In this document: positions 43,888-54,111 of the stretch, piece by piece | How the letters are laid out: the number at the start of each line of letters is the position of its first letter | Numbering within the stretch: the first letter of the stretch is position 1 | Origin: Sclerotiophoma versabilis | Taxonomy: Eukaryota; Ascomycota; Dothideomycetes; Pleosporales; Didymellaceae | DNA: 64,000 nt | Direction: 5' to 3' | Assembly (NCBI GenBank): GCA_012274445.1 | Contig: JAAROD010000029.1 | Span: 1,240,001-1,304,000 of the forward strand | Made by a program: the position numbers and the translations under genes | Notes under the pieces: generated by a model | Database searches by the model: none | What the model was told of the DNA's origin: nothing | The model's input: only the letters and a program-made list of their open reading frames with translations

Positions 43888-45354
43888 CCACACCCGTAGT
43901 GTAAGATTAAGAATGTAAGAATAGTGTCTAAGTCAGCTCGGCTGAGCTACGCACCCAGTGGGCAAGTCGATCCACCACTGGGGAGCGCCTTGCGGAAGCA
44001 TGCCAGTCTCTGGCAAGAATCAACGGCTCCATCTAAAGGATATCAAATCAAGCACAGCATCTTGGCATTTTCGGTGTCAAACGAACAACATTGTCAAGGC
44101 CCCAACACCTCAAGAATGACTGACGTCTTGTAGGTCGGACAACGGACTGAACCTATTGTTACCACGTGCACCGGCAACTTGCAAACTCCGAACTCTGTGC
44201 GACACCTGACTTGCATACGTGTGAGTTCTGTCCAAAGATCCATGGCAGGGTACTGGAATGACCTTTCTGGGCGTAAGGATATGCACAATTGCGAGCCTTG
44301 GCGGGACCCTCAAATCAGGGCTCGTTCTTACGGGACCCAAGTGTCGAGCTCAGTCATATGGTGGTGTGTAATTCTTGCAACAAGTAGTGCGACCACCACT
44401 CCTCAGCCCACTTCGGTACCGAGAACGAAAGTTCTAGCTTTTACTATCACTCCGACGAGATTCCCAACCCTTCCGAAGGCGAGTGACAGCAACATGGCGC
44501 TGAATCCTGGTGCCACAACACGTGCTTGTTCCGACTACGATGCTTTGAGTCCGCATCACGATTCAGAATAAGTGTTCGAATGACTTCTTGGCAAAGTTCT
44601 AATATTGCTACGCAAAGCAAGGTACGCTCAGGTCAATCGGACTGTCACTGACGAATCATTCTTGATCTGCTGTACACAACATGCTCATTTTGTATTGACG
44701 AAGGCTGAATCGTACGTAGCCTTTGGCTTACAGGGTAACGCCGGCTGAGGAGCCGTCAAGGCTGCATCAGCACTGCTTGCCACACCTTAAATCTATTTGT
44801 TAATAATATCTACCGTATCATAGTTCTCTGCAATGCGGAGTGTTCAGCTACCATATCATACTGCAGGCTTGATGGGCCAACGGAAAGTTGGCCTGACATG
44901 CAAGGATCTGCTTCGCAGCCGCATCCTGCTTACTTCCCCTCATCGATTAGCATGCTTGCATGTATTTCCGCTTTCAGCTTCTGATTCGTTGGAGTTGACG
45001 TCCTTTTTTCATTCACTAGTATAGCCCATGCTCCGCGGATACGTCCTTAATCAGCCATCAACAAGCCAGTGCGTCGGTTGAAAGCCCTGGTCACTATGTA
45101 ATCTCAGCTGTTTTCGACGAATACCATCTCTAAGTTGCGTATCTTCGATCAATGCGGTCTGCTTAGCATGCTGGATCTATAATCCCAACAATACGAGCCT
45201 CGCTGTCCTTCCTTTCGCCTGCATCAACATACGTACTCAGTCGTCGTCAGACCCTCTACTCACTGACTTTCCCGCTCCGCCCGAAGTCCCTCTTTCTCAA
45301 TTCATCTACTACGGCCTGGTTCCCCTAGCTCAATCATATCCCCGGACTCCTCGC
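43888..45354. other. Convergent intergenic region
   Basis: About 1.47 kb lie between convergent genes. The open frame 44179..44571 (plus) has no recognisable motif. No RNA gene or repeat was identified. Confidence 0.4.
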
Positions 45355-45909
45355 CTACACCTTCGGCAATTCCTTCTCTTCCTCCTTCGGCACCTTCGTC
45401 CCCATAACCCCATCCCTATTCGCCCTCCAAACCCCCTCTCCCCCCTCAAACCTCTCCAATTTCCAAATTTCAGCCTTGTCCTTAGTCATCTCCAGTGCCT
45501 CCTCACCCGCCAGCCACGCCGCCTTACGATGTGGCGCACTCACCGCAATCACAATGCTCTCCTCGCCAATCGGACATTCGCCCAGCTTATGGCTGATGGC
45601 AATCTTGGTGCACCTGTGTTTCTCGAGGATGCTTGTTGCGATGCTGAATAGCGTGTTCTTGGCCAAAGGCGTGTAGGATGTGTATGCCAGACTGGAGACG
45701 GGCAGGTTGTTGAATGAGTCGCGGGTCGTGCCGATGAAGAGCACGGTTGCGCCGGCGCTGGGAGAGCGCACGAAGGTTGTAAGCGCTCGCGAGTCCAGAT
45801 CGTGCGGGGTCAGCTCGATGTAGATGTCGTCTGTGGCTTTAATGACAGCCTCGGAGGGGATGTTGGGGGTGAAGGTGGAGTCTTCTGTTGTTGAGGGCTG
45901 CGATGCCAT
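45355..45909 (-). CDS. cnxH: Molybdopterin synthase large (catalytic) subunit, MoaE/MOCS2B
   Basis: This intronless gene encodes 184 residues. MoaE-family landmarks are DIYIELTPHDLDSRALTTFV, then SAGATVLFIGTTRDSF, the basic active-site region ISHKLGECPIGEESIVIAVSAPHR, and EMTKDKAEIWKLERFEGG with the catalytic-type lysine pair. The protein combines with the small MoaD/cnxG subunit to insert two sulfurs into cyclic pyranopterin monophosphate, giving molybdopterin, as required for nitrate reductase and other Mo enzymes. It ends in a Lys/Glu-rich tail. The gene symbol follows Aspergillus usage. The cytosol is the expected location. Confidence 0.92.
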   Translation of the reverse strand: MASQPSTTEDSTFTPNIPSEAVIKATDDIYIELTPHDLDSRALTTFVRSPSAGATVLFIGTTRDSFNNLPVSSLAYTSYTPLAKNTLFSIATSILEKHRCTKIAISHKLGECPIGEESIVIAVSAPHRKAAWLAGEEALEMTKDKAEIWKLERFEGGEGVWRANRDGVMGTKVPKEEEKELPKV

Positions 45910-46603
45910 GGCTGTTGATTAGGCTGAAGAACTGAGAAGGTTTGCGATGGTCTGGTGGATTGGGCTTGTGTCCAGTTGATAAGTCGGTGTTGAGTGGGTC
46001 AGGTTGAAGGATGAGGACACCTTCCTTTCGTTAGCATTGGCCCAGTTAAAGGTGGTACGCCATGACTATCTCTTTGTCTTTATAACATAGTATAGTCTCA
46101 GAACATTGTTAGAAACCACATGTCAACCGCTTGGAAACAGCTTGATAAAAGAGAAGAGGACTGACGAGCGCTTAACGTTCAGATGAAGGACGTAAAGCGG
46201 TGGACATGGAATAAATCAAGAAAAAAAGTATACTGTACGCAAGAGTAGCTCACTTACCACTATACACACGTTGATTTACTCTGTATTTGTTATTTCTTGT
46301 CACGAGGGCGTAGTTGCAGGGTCGTGAAGATGTAATGGTGACTAAGAATGCGTGGGGCACACTGTGAGCAAGTCTGATTGGTCAAGAAATAAATTCACTC
46401 TAAGGAACCGAGATGTGCAACTCTGTGATGCGTGATGTCATAGCAGCGTTGGCTGACGTGCTGTACTATAATATAGTATCCAAAGGCTGTAAATCCTCAA
46501 ACAATAATGAAATGCTCCTTTCTATCCAGACACGCGTGCAATGCAAGGATCATCGTATGCTCCGACCAAGGCCTCAAACCGTCAAGTCTTCCCGCAAGTT
46601 AGT
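45910..46603. other. Intergenic region
   Basis: About 690 bp contain the cnxH promoter (left part) and the 3' flank of the NOP6-like gene. No gene was recognised. Confidence 0.4.
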
Positions 46604-47978
46604 CTAGTATCGTTGCCTGTGCGTAGGGTATGATGGACGGGATGAACGGTCGTTCGCGGCCATCATGGCAAGACGAGCAGGATGGATACCGACGTTGTCA
46701 GGCTCGGCAGCAGGCTCCTCCTCTTCGCCATTTGCATTCTTCTTGCCCTTCTTAGCTGCGCGATCAGCTTGCTTCATCTCCAGCTCAACGCGCTTCACAC
46801 GGTCATTTGCGCGCTCGTCATGTAGCTTGCTGTTCTTGACCTGGATCTTCTCGCGCCGTGCTTCGCTGTTACCGCCACCGCCAGCACTAGATATAGTTAG
46901 CAGATGCAGAGATGTATCGACTTCTCCAAAGAAGCTCGGCTCTTGCTCACCTCAGCTCAACATTAATCTTACGGCCCTCCTTGTTCTTGCCATCGGGGAA
47001 GACGGAGTGGTGGTACTTCTTTAGGCATGTCTCCATGCGATCGAAACGATCAAATTCGACAAAGCAGGTGCCCATGAACTTGTTCGTGCCTTTGTATGTG
47101 CGCAGACGAATTTCAGTAGGCTTGATCTTGGCGAAGTGCTCCTCAATCTGCTCCTTAGTCGCACTGTAGGGAAGGTTGCCTTGGCTGATTAGCTGAAAAT
47201 TGACATGACTTAGTGCTTATGACATACCAACGAAGACGATGAAGCGGCCCTTCTTGCCAGCTGCCTCTTCAGTCTCGCCTTCAGCACCAGCCTCAGCCTC
47301 GACCTCGGCCTCCTCTGTCGCAGCTTCGCCGTTAACCTCAGATTCTGCAGCCTTCTTGGATTTCTTCTCCTTTTTCTCCTTTTTCTCCTTCTTCTCCTTC
47401 TTTTCTTTCTTGTCAGACTTGTCCTTCTTTTCTTTCTTGGACTTCTTCTCGCTCTTTACTTCTGCGTCAGCGCCATCCTCCATGGCAACGTCCTCAGTCG
47501 TGCCGTTGGTTGTGGTAACGTCCTCTGTGGGCGCGCCCTCAGCCTCTGTCTTGGACTTCTTAGATTTCTTCTCTTTCTTGTCCTTCTTGGATTTCTTCGG
47601 CTCATCTTTCGAGGCTATATCGGCAGTCGCATCGGTCATAGGAACATCGTCATCGACTTTGGTGGGTTCGGCGCTGTCGTCGGTATTCTTGGACTTCTTG
47701 GACTTTTTGGACTTCTTCTCTGACTTCTCTTCGACAGGCGCAGTTTCTGCAGCGGCTTCTTCCGTAGCATCCTCTGAAACATCCTTGGACTTCTTGGACT
47801 TCTTGGAGTCTTTTGACTTCTTATCTTTCTTCTCTTTTTTGACCTTGTCTACTGGCGCATCGGTGGCCTCGCTATCCTTGGATTTCTTCGACTTCTTCGA
47901 CTTTGCTGGCGCCTCTGCAGTCTCCTCCGCCTGCCTCTTGCGACTCTTCTTTTCTTCTTTAAGCTCGGACTTGGACAT
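46604..47978 (-). CDS. NOP6: Nucleolar RRM protein, NOP6-like
   Basis: Three exons, 47228..47978, 46951..47179 and 46604..46886, encode 420 residues. The first 245 residues are a long Lys/Glu/Ser-rich region built of KKSKKSK, DKKEKK and KSEKKSKK repeats alternating with acidic/Ala stretches. This is typical of nucleolar proteins. One RRM follows: RNP2 IVFVGNLPY spans the exon 1-2 junction, and RNP1 is KFMGTCFVEF. Between them is SATKEQIEEHFAKIKPTEIRL. A Gly-rich linker (AGGGGNSEARR) and a basic helix complete the protein. This matches Nop6-type factors of 40S pre-ribosome assembly. The exon 1-2 acceptor is AAG, not the nearer CAG, because only this keeps VGNLPY in frame. Confidence 0.9.
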
Positions 47979-48139
47979 GTTAGGCGCGTAGGAATGGTGA
48001 TGTACTGATTGCGGAGATTTTGGCGCGAACATGGAGACGCGAAATCCCAACTTTTCTGCCGCGCTAACGCTACCGCCTCGCACCTCCGAAAGCTCACCCT
48101 CCTCCGCAAGCCTCCCCATCCGTGTCGCCGCGAAGCACA
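47979..48139. promoter_or_regulatory. Very short bidirectional promoter
   Basis: Only 161 bp separate the ATGs of the NOP6-like gene (minus) and the mitochondrial protein gene (plus). Both transcripts must start within it, or the leaders must overlap. Confidence 0.55.
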
Positions 48140-49882
48140 ATGCCGCCTCCGGTCCGTCGAACGCAGCTGCCCCGGCAGACACTGCGGCCATCCAATGCAC
48201 GACCGGCCGAAACCATATGTCCCCGCCAATTTTCGTACAAACACCCACGCCAATTCCTCGTCGCCCATCCGGGCTCATCACGGCCGCAGCTCCCCTTCCT
48301 GTATCCCTCTGGCCAACATCTCTCCAGTGGGCAGATCGCGCGATTGTTTTCGATAAGCGCGAATCACAAGAAATTCATCAAGGAGACGGCGAAACTGAGT
48401 GTGCGATATTCAGTCCTCATATTCCTGGTTTCATCATGCGTCAGTATCGCTGGAATGGGTATTCTGAGCGAGCAGCAGGAGCGCGCATTTCCGTCGCCTC
48501 ATGAGTGGAGCTTGATTACAAGGTTCCGTTTCAGGAGAGGAAAATGGTGGCAAGTACCTGAGAACAACGAAGAGGAGGGCTTCCCTAACTGGGCGCGAGT
48601 CTATGATGAGCTCGATCATGCGCTCAATCGTCTAGAGGACCCAAACACAGACGGAGCAGGTCTGGCTGAGCAAGAAGAAGGAGGGATTTTGGTTCCTGGC
48701 GTTGGCAAGGCAGGGCTGGATATTACAGCAAAGAGCGAAGAATGGCGCCAGGGCTACTTCGAAGTGCTGATAGGACTGGCTGCAGCCGCGGAGCGGTTAG
48801 AAGGATGGGTTACAGATAAGTGGAGAAGGAACGTATGGGCACCCGAGTTCGTCGAGTCAAAATCGAATCCGCGACCGAAGGCTGTGCTCCCGGGCATGCC
48901 AGAAGTGCCAGACGAGGACAACCGCGTACCTGCCAGCGATAGCCCAGAATCCTTCTACTTGAAGATCATTACAACGAAAGGATTCACCACACATCAGCGT
49001 GTTACAGCAGCGCTCGGCTATGCTGACTGGCTGAGCTTCAAGAAGCTGCCTGACTCCGCCGAAGAGATGTACCGCTGGGCGCTCGACATTGCCATTTCGG
49101 GCTTGCCAACCGCAGATCCGTCCACTGTAATCGATCGTCAGACCGCTGTACTTTCCTCGACCGCGCCGAAGGAACTTGTTACGCCAAACATTGTTTATGC
49201 TGCCACGAATTTGGCCACTTTCTATGCAGAGCAAGGACGAGTCACCGCCTCTCTACCCATCCTTGTTTCGCTACTTCGGGCACGTCTGTCTGCCAACGAA
49301 GGACCATCTCTGCCAAGGAGCAAAGCGCAAGACTCGAGCTTGATGGGCACAATACTAAGCTTGCTGAAAGAGCCAGACTACCCTCCAGTACCGCCATCCG
49401 GTGATGAGCCTCTGCTCCGGCATGAGAAAGATCGCTGCGAGGAGGCCGCACTTAAGAACTACATTGGTGAGATCCTCTTTGCCACTGCTGGCTCCTCTTC
49501 CGAGCAGCGTCAGCAAGGACTGTCTTGGGTTCGCGATGGCGTCTCTACCTCGAAGATTGCGCAAAGCCTGGACCCCATCAGCGGCGATGATGGGCTTCGT
49601 AAAAAATGCGAAAAGTGCGAAGAAGTTGGTCTCGAATCGTGGGGCAAGATCATGACATATCTTGCGGCTGAAGCCCGAGACAAGCAGAATTCGGCGACTA
49701 GCGGGGGTCTGACAGGGCTGATCTGGAAAATTCGTGGCACTCAGAAGCTCGAGGAGGATGTAGAAAATTACGAGGGCGAGGAAGAAGGCGTCGTAATGAG
49801 GTTGAACAAGCTCAGAAGCAAGATGCTGAGGGACGAGTACGCAGAGCTGGATCGCAAGTACGCGAGAACCTTCGTCTTCTAG
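48140..49882 (+). CDS. Mitochondrial membrane protein of unknown function (580 aa)
   Basis: This intronless gene has its first ATG at 48140; an earlier in-frame GTG at 48122 is not used as a start here. Residues 1-70 are Arg/Pro/Gln-rich with few acidic residues (MPPPVRRTQLPRQTLRPSNA...), as in a mitochondrial presequence. A membrane helix follows at about 91-110 (SVLIFLVSSCVSIAGMGI), then FPSPHEWSLITRFRFRRGKWW. The large C-terminal part is alpha-helical with TPR-like helix pairs (for example YADWLSFKKLPDSAEEMYRWALDIA and VYAATNLATFYAEQGRVTASLPILVSLL). It is probably anchored in the inner membrane. From memory, similar fungal proteins are sometimes mislabelled as sugar permeases, but only one membrane helix is present here. 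The function is unknown. Confidence 0.8.
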   Translation: MPPPVRRTQLPRQTLRPSNARPAETICPRQFSYKHPRQFLVAHPGSSRPQLPFLYPSGQHLSSGQIARLFSISANHKKFIKETAKLSVRYSVLIFLVSSCVSIAGMGILSEQQERAFPSPHEWSLITRFRFRRGKWWQVPENNEEEGFPNWARVYDELDHALNRLEDPNTDGAGLAEQEEGGILVPGVGKAGLDITAKSEEWRQGYFEVLIGLAAAAERLEGWVTDKWRRNVWAPEFVESKSNPRPKAVLPGMPEVPDEDNRVPASDSPESFYLKIITTKGFTTHQRVTAALGYADWLSFKKLPDSAEEMYRWALDIAISGLPTADPSTVIDRQTAVLSSTAPKELVTPNIVYAATNLATFYAEQGRVTASLPILVSLLRARLSANEGPSLPRSKAQDSSLMGTILSLLKEPDYPPVPPSGDEPLLRHEKDRCEEAALKNYIGEILFATAGSSSEQRQQGLSWVRDGVSTSKIAQSLDPISGDDGLRKKCEKCEEVGLESWGKIMTYLAAEARDKQNSATSGGLTGLIWKIRGTQKLEEDVENYEGEEEGVVMRLNKLRSKMLRDEYAELDRKYARTFVF

Positions 49883-50377
49883 ATATCTAGAGCTTGCTGC
49901 ATCCATAATCATGTAGCAATATAAATGGTTAGCATTATTGATCGTAAGTCTCGCTAGGGAAACAAGCTTTGGCGGTGGATCTCGAAAATGAGGTCACTCC
50001 ACGCTAGTGATCCGTGATCCACGCATCTCCACACGTGGAAGCTCCGATGTCTCCGCAGCTGCAACGCGCCTGCTTGCGTTCCTCACCGCAACAAATTTAG
50101 AGACCGCGTTGCTGCCACCATACCCTGCTTGCAAGCTTCCATGCCATGTTCAAGTCATCCTTGAATCACCTAATGCCTGTTCCACCCCAATGATCAACAA
50201 GCATCGCGCGCGACGACCGTATTCGAACCGTATTTAAAGCCTGCCGCGTGACCGAACCCTGAGCTTTCGTCCCACCTGCTCCAGACAGAGTCCTAGGGCT
50301 CTCGGTATCTTGCGAAGCTCCTAGTACACGGTCCACGCAAATGACGAGCGAACAAAGAACGTGAGACAACTGGCAAG
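49883..50377. promoter_or_regulatory. Tandem intergenic region
   Basis: About 495 bp between two plus-strand genes serve as terminator of the first and promoter of the second. No further feature was seen. Confidence 0.4.
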
Positions 50378-53354
50378 ATGAGCGGGGCTGGATCCTGGGG
50401 TTATGGGACGTTGTTGCAGACGTTCCTGTGGGGATATCTGGTAGGAGGGCTAACACTACTACCGGCCGTTGCTGTCTTTGCTTGGCACTGGACGACCACG
50501 CAGACAGATACGAAGCTCCTCGAAGAACCTCCAAACGCCCTTGCAGATCGGGAACGGCGCAGAGAGTCGGATGGATCTGTCAAAGAGGGAAAGGATGAAT
50601 ACCTCAAGAGTCTTGGAGTAGGCCTGGATGAACAAATCCTGGAAAGCTTGAAGGGCAGGGCCCATGAGGCAGATGTGTTTGCTGGTTACTTCGCCGTCTG
50701 CCGCGAGTATGTGCCTGGTGGTGTGAATGGCAAGCCCCCCGAGCGCACGACACCTGCTGGTGCTGTAGTTGCCATGGAGAGCCCCAGCATATACCAATCC
50801 ATGTACAGCAACATCTTCAACAGGAACAAGACAATGAGTCCTTCGCTGGACGCCCCAAATGCGAAGACGAAGAAGGCCCGAAATGTCTTTTATGTTGTCT
50901 TGAGGTAAGCTGCATGGTTTGATGGTATGGCTGACAAACAAGCTGACTGCGTCCTAGACTCGGGCATCTGATGCTGTACGATAATGAAGACCAGCTTGAT
51001 GTACGCCATGTGATCTCACTCGCACGCTACGAAGTGGACATATATGCTGGAGGCGAACGGATACCAGAAGGGGAGCTTTGGATCAAGCGTAACTGTACAC
51101 AACCTCTGCCCTTCAAATGGGTACGACCGAACTTACGCTTGCAGGTATTCGACTGAATCAAAAGCTCCAAAGCGACCCGGACGCCGAAGCAAAGGCTTTC
51201 TACTTGTTCTCCGACAATTGCTCTGAAAAGGAGGACTTCTACCACGCCATGCTCCAGGCCCAAGAACATCATCAGGACCAGGCAGATCGCCATCCATCTC
51301 CGATCCCCCTCAAGTTCGATACGCCAGACCTTGTTAAGCTTGTTCAGCAACTGCATGCAAACGAGGAGAACCTACACACAAGATGGATCAATGCGCTTAT
51401 TGGCCGAGTCTTCCTCGCCCTTTACAAGACGCCCGAGATCAAGAACTTCATAGCGACGAAAATTACCAAGAAAATCGCCCGGGTACCGAAGCCTGCTCTG
51501 ATCAGCAGTGTACAGCTACGCAAGATTGATATGGGTACCCTACCACCATTTGTCACGAACCCAAAATTGAAAGAGCTTACTGTTGACGGCGATCTCATTG
51601 TTGAAGCCGACGTCAGTTACAAAGGCAACTTCCGAATCGAGATCCAAGCTACTGCTAGGATCGATCTCGGCCAGCGTTTCAAAGCTCGTGAGGTTACACT
51701 CATCCTTGGCTGTTATCTAAAGCGGTTAGATGGCCACCTGCTTCTCCGTATTAAACCTCCCCCAAGCAACCGCCTTTGGATGACCTTCGAAACACCGCCA
51801 CGTATGGAGCTATCGGTGGAACCAATTGTTAGCTCACGACAAATCACATATGGCCCTATACTTAGAGCTATTGAGAGCCGTATCAAAGAGGTGTTGAATG
51901 AAACTCTAGTATCGCCAAACTGGGATGATATGCCATTCATGGATACCATCGCACAGGCCATCAGAGGAGGGATATGGGAGGGTACAGCAAAGGGCAAGGA
52001 GGAACTTGAAGTAAAGGTCGAAGAAACTTCTAACCTCGAGTCTACTTCTCTTGAGGTTGACAAGCCTGACACCGACTCGATACATTCTCATCTTTCTGTA
52101 CCTTCGAGCATTGACTCAGAGGAGGTTGGATTAGGGGTTACTTCTGGGACCGACTGGAAATCAACGCCTATGAAGGCACGCTCATTACGACCTGCGCCAT
52201 CGGTGAAGCTGGGATCCAACAACACATCTACCGATACGCTCGAAGCGAGCTCGAAATCAACCCCGCACATCACGCCTCTAGGATCACCTCTGCGATCGAA
52301 TACGTCCGACTTTGCATCCATGTCTCCCGATAAAGCCGCAGAAGATGTTTTAGTACCAACACTCTGGTCAGAATCTTTGCACTCGATCCCTGATCTACCG
52401 AGCGAGCCCATGCACGCCCGATCAAGATCGAAGGAGGATCTGACCCCGGAACAAATCGCCGCGGCCACTGCAGCAGCACATAGCGCACAGACAACAACGA
52501 CAAAGAAGCAGACCCTCAACCAGTCCTTCAATGCTGCTGCTGGAGCGGCTCGCAGTTGGCTCGCCGCAAAACAGAACACTGCGCAACCTCATCGCAAGAA
52601 AAGTAGTGTGGATACCACAAACCTGCCAGTTGGCGTACACATCCGTAATGGGCAATTCTATGACGGCGAGGCAGCCGCCGACACACCGTCATCACCACAA
52701 CCTCTTACGAAATCTCATACAGAGCCCATGGGTCGCGGCCAGCCCCTGCCACCGCCCGGAACGCCGCTGCCTCTACCACCAGGAAAGCAGAAAACATGGG
52801 GCGTTCCTATACAAGCAGCGTCAGCGCTGGTAAATCTAACGAAGCGGAAGCCTGTTAGTAGCGGGCCCGCTACCAGCATGGCAACGTCAGAGAAGACAGT
52901 TCCCGAACGACCAGGCTCTTCCAAGTCTTCGTCTAGCAACAGTCTGCTCCAGCTGCAACAGCACGATGATCATGAGTCTCACACGTCCTCTGCAAGTACT
53001 CAGGACAGGAGTGTACCACGCAGAAAGTCCTCTACAGGGAGCACAACGAATCAGCTGCCTCCTCAGTTGCCGAAACGGAGACAGAGACAGTCCAGCGCCA
53101 GTCAACACTCCAATTCGTCGATCCGACACAGTGCGTACCACGACAGAGCGGGAGAGGAAGTGTTTGTGGTAGAGGCTCCGGTGGCGGAAGTCAGTGCGCC
53201 GCCCAGTCCGGCGGTGGGGGTCAGCAAGCAGCTTGGTGATGATGGAAAGGATACAGGAGACGATGAGGTCGTAGGAAGGGTGTCTCGCGGCTCGAGTTTA
53301 CGGTCGAATAAGGCCGAGGACGAGGTCGGGCGTGGTACATTCCCATTTGCTTGA
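50378..53354 (+). CDS. NVJ2: NVJ2-like SMP/PH-domain ER lipid-transfer protein
   Basis: Exons 50378..50904, 50958..51094 and 51145..53354 encode 957 residues. An N-terminal membrane anchor (LLQTFLWGYLVGGLTLLPAVAVFAW, about 12-36) is followed by a PH-like domain (about 170-262: NVFYVVLRLGHLMLYDNEDQLD..., WIKRNCIRLNQK, AKAFYLFSDNCSEKEDFYHAML). An SMP domain lies at about 294-482, with WINALIGRVFLALYKT, LTVDGDLIVEADVSYKGNFRIEI and PNWDDMPF. A long disordered Ser/Pro/Gln-rich tail completes the protein. This is the Nvj2/TEX2 architecture: ER-anchored proteins that move lipids at contact sites, in yeast the nucleus-vacuole junction and ER-Golgi contacts. Splice sites were fixed by the family-conserved LRLGHLML and KRNCIRL junctions. 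Confidence 0.92.
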
Positions 53355-53670
53355 ACACATGACGCACAAGGATCAATGCAAAACTCTGGCGCGTACTCGC
53401 CGCTTTGTAACATGAGACTGATTTGCTTCTGCCTAGCATTGCGTTTGCATTTGTGAGACATCTTCAATCTAGCCACGACGTGACTATTCGGTGCCTGCCT
53501 GTCATGTCGACGAAGAAAAAGAAGACGAGTTAGAAGAAGAATAGTGAGTAGTGAGTAGTGAGGAGTGAGTAGTGAGTAGTGAGTAGTGAGTAGTGAGTAG
53601 TAAAGTTGTTATTGCCGCTCATTTCTACTTCGGCACAACTAGCCCTGCAATTCCATCCTGGTCTATGAAC
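53355..53670. other. Convergent intergenic region with 7-bp tandem repeat
   Basis: The 316 bp between convergent 3' ends contain the AGTGAGT minisatellite at 53543..53602 and a short purine-rich stretch. Confidence 0.6.
53543..53602 (+). repeat. AGTGAGT 7-bp tandem repeat
   Basis: About eight and a half tandem copies of AGTGAGT are present, one carrying GG in place of GT. Each copy contains the splice-donor-like hexamer GTGAGT. Confidence 0.95.
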
Positions 53671-53838
53671 TCAAACTCCGTACCCCATAGCCCGCAAGAT
53701 GGCCTTGCCTTCCTCCACGTCATCCGGCTCGTACAGCCGCAGTCCGTAGGAGAGCAGGAAGGAGGGAAAGTCCTTGTGTCCTGCGTCTTTGGCGGCTGCG
53801 TTTGTGTTGCGTATCTCAGACTTGGGCTTGCTCGACAT
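53671..53838 (-). CDS. Tiny conserved-looking protein (55 aa)
   Basis: The frame ATG 53838 to the stop at 53671 encodes 55 residues beginning MSSKPKSEIRNTNAAAKDAG and ending AILRAMGYGV. It combines HKDFPSFLLSYGLRLYEPDDVEEGKAI with an amphipathic helix pattern. The upstream in-frame segment (to 53988) is pyrimidine-derived Leu/Ser-rich sequence and probably untranslated, so I choose the internal ATG. Protein-like composition distinguishes it from chance ORFs, and short fungal proteins of this shape (a lysine-rich start, then an LxxYGLRxxxxDDVxEGKAI core) exist. The function is unknown. Confidence 0.5.
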   Translation of the reverse strand: MSSKPKSEIRNTNAAAKDAGHKDFPSFLLSYGLRLYEPDDVEEGKAILRAMGYGV

Positions 53839-54111
53839 GGCGATGTGGATGGTTACGCGTCTGAGAAGAAGAAGAGATAGAAGAAGAAGAAGAAAGGGTT
53901 GGTGGGATCGGAGTGGTAGTGATGGGTAGAGAACTAGAGAGGGGAATAGCTGGTGAGCTCCGAGTTGTAGGATGCGGGGCTGTGACACTCTGGGGTAGGC
54001 ATGTGACTGCGCGCACGCGTACGCGCATTCTGATGGGGTCGCGTGAGAGCACAGTCATCAATCCAGTGTAGATGGGGTTGCCTCAGTGGTTCTCGTGTCT
54101 TGGGTTCGGAA

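Noticed and set aside
47239..47991. 250-codon plus-strand open frame rich in Phe/Ser/Leu
   Set aside because: It is the reverse complement of the Lys-rich repeat of the NOP6-like gene (AAG codons read as CTT).
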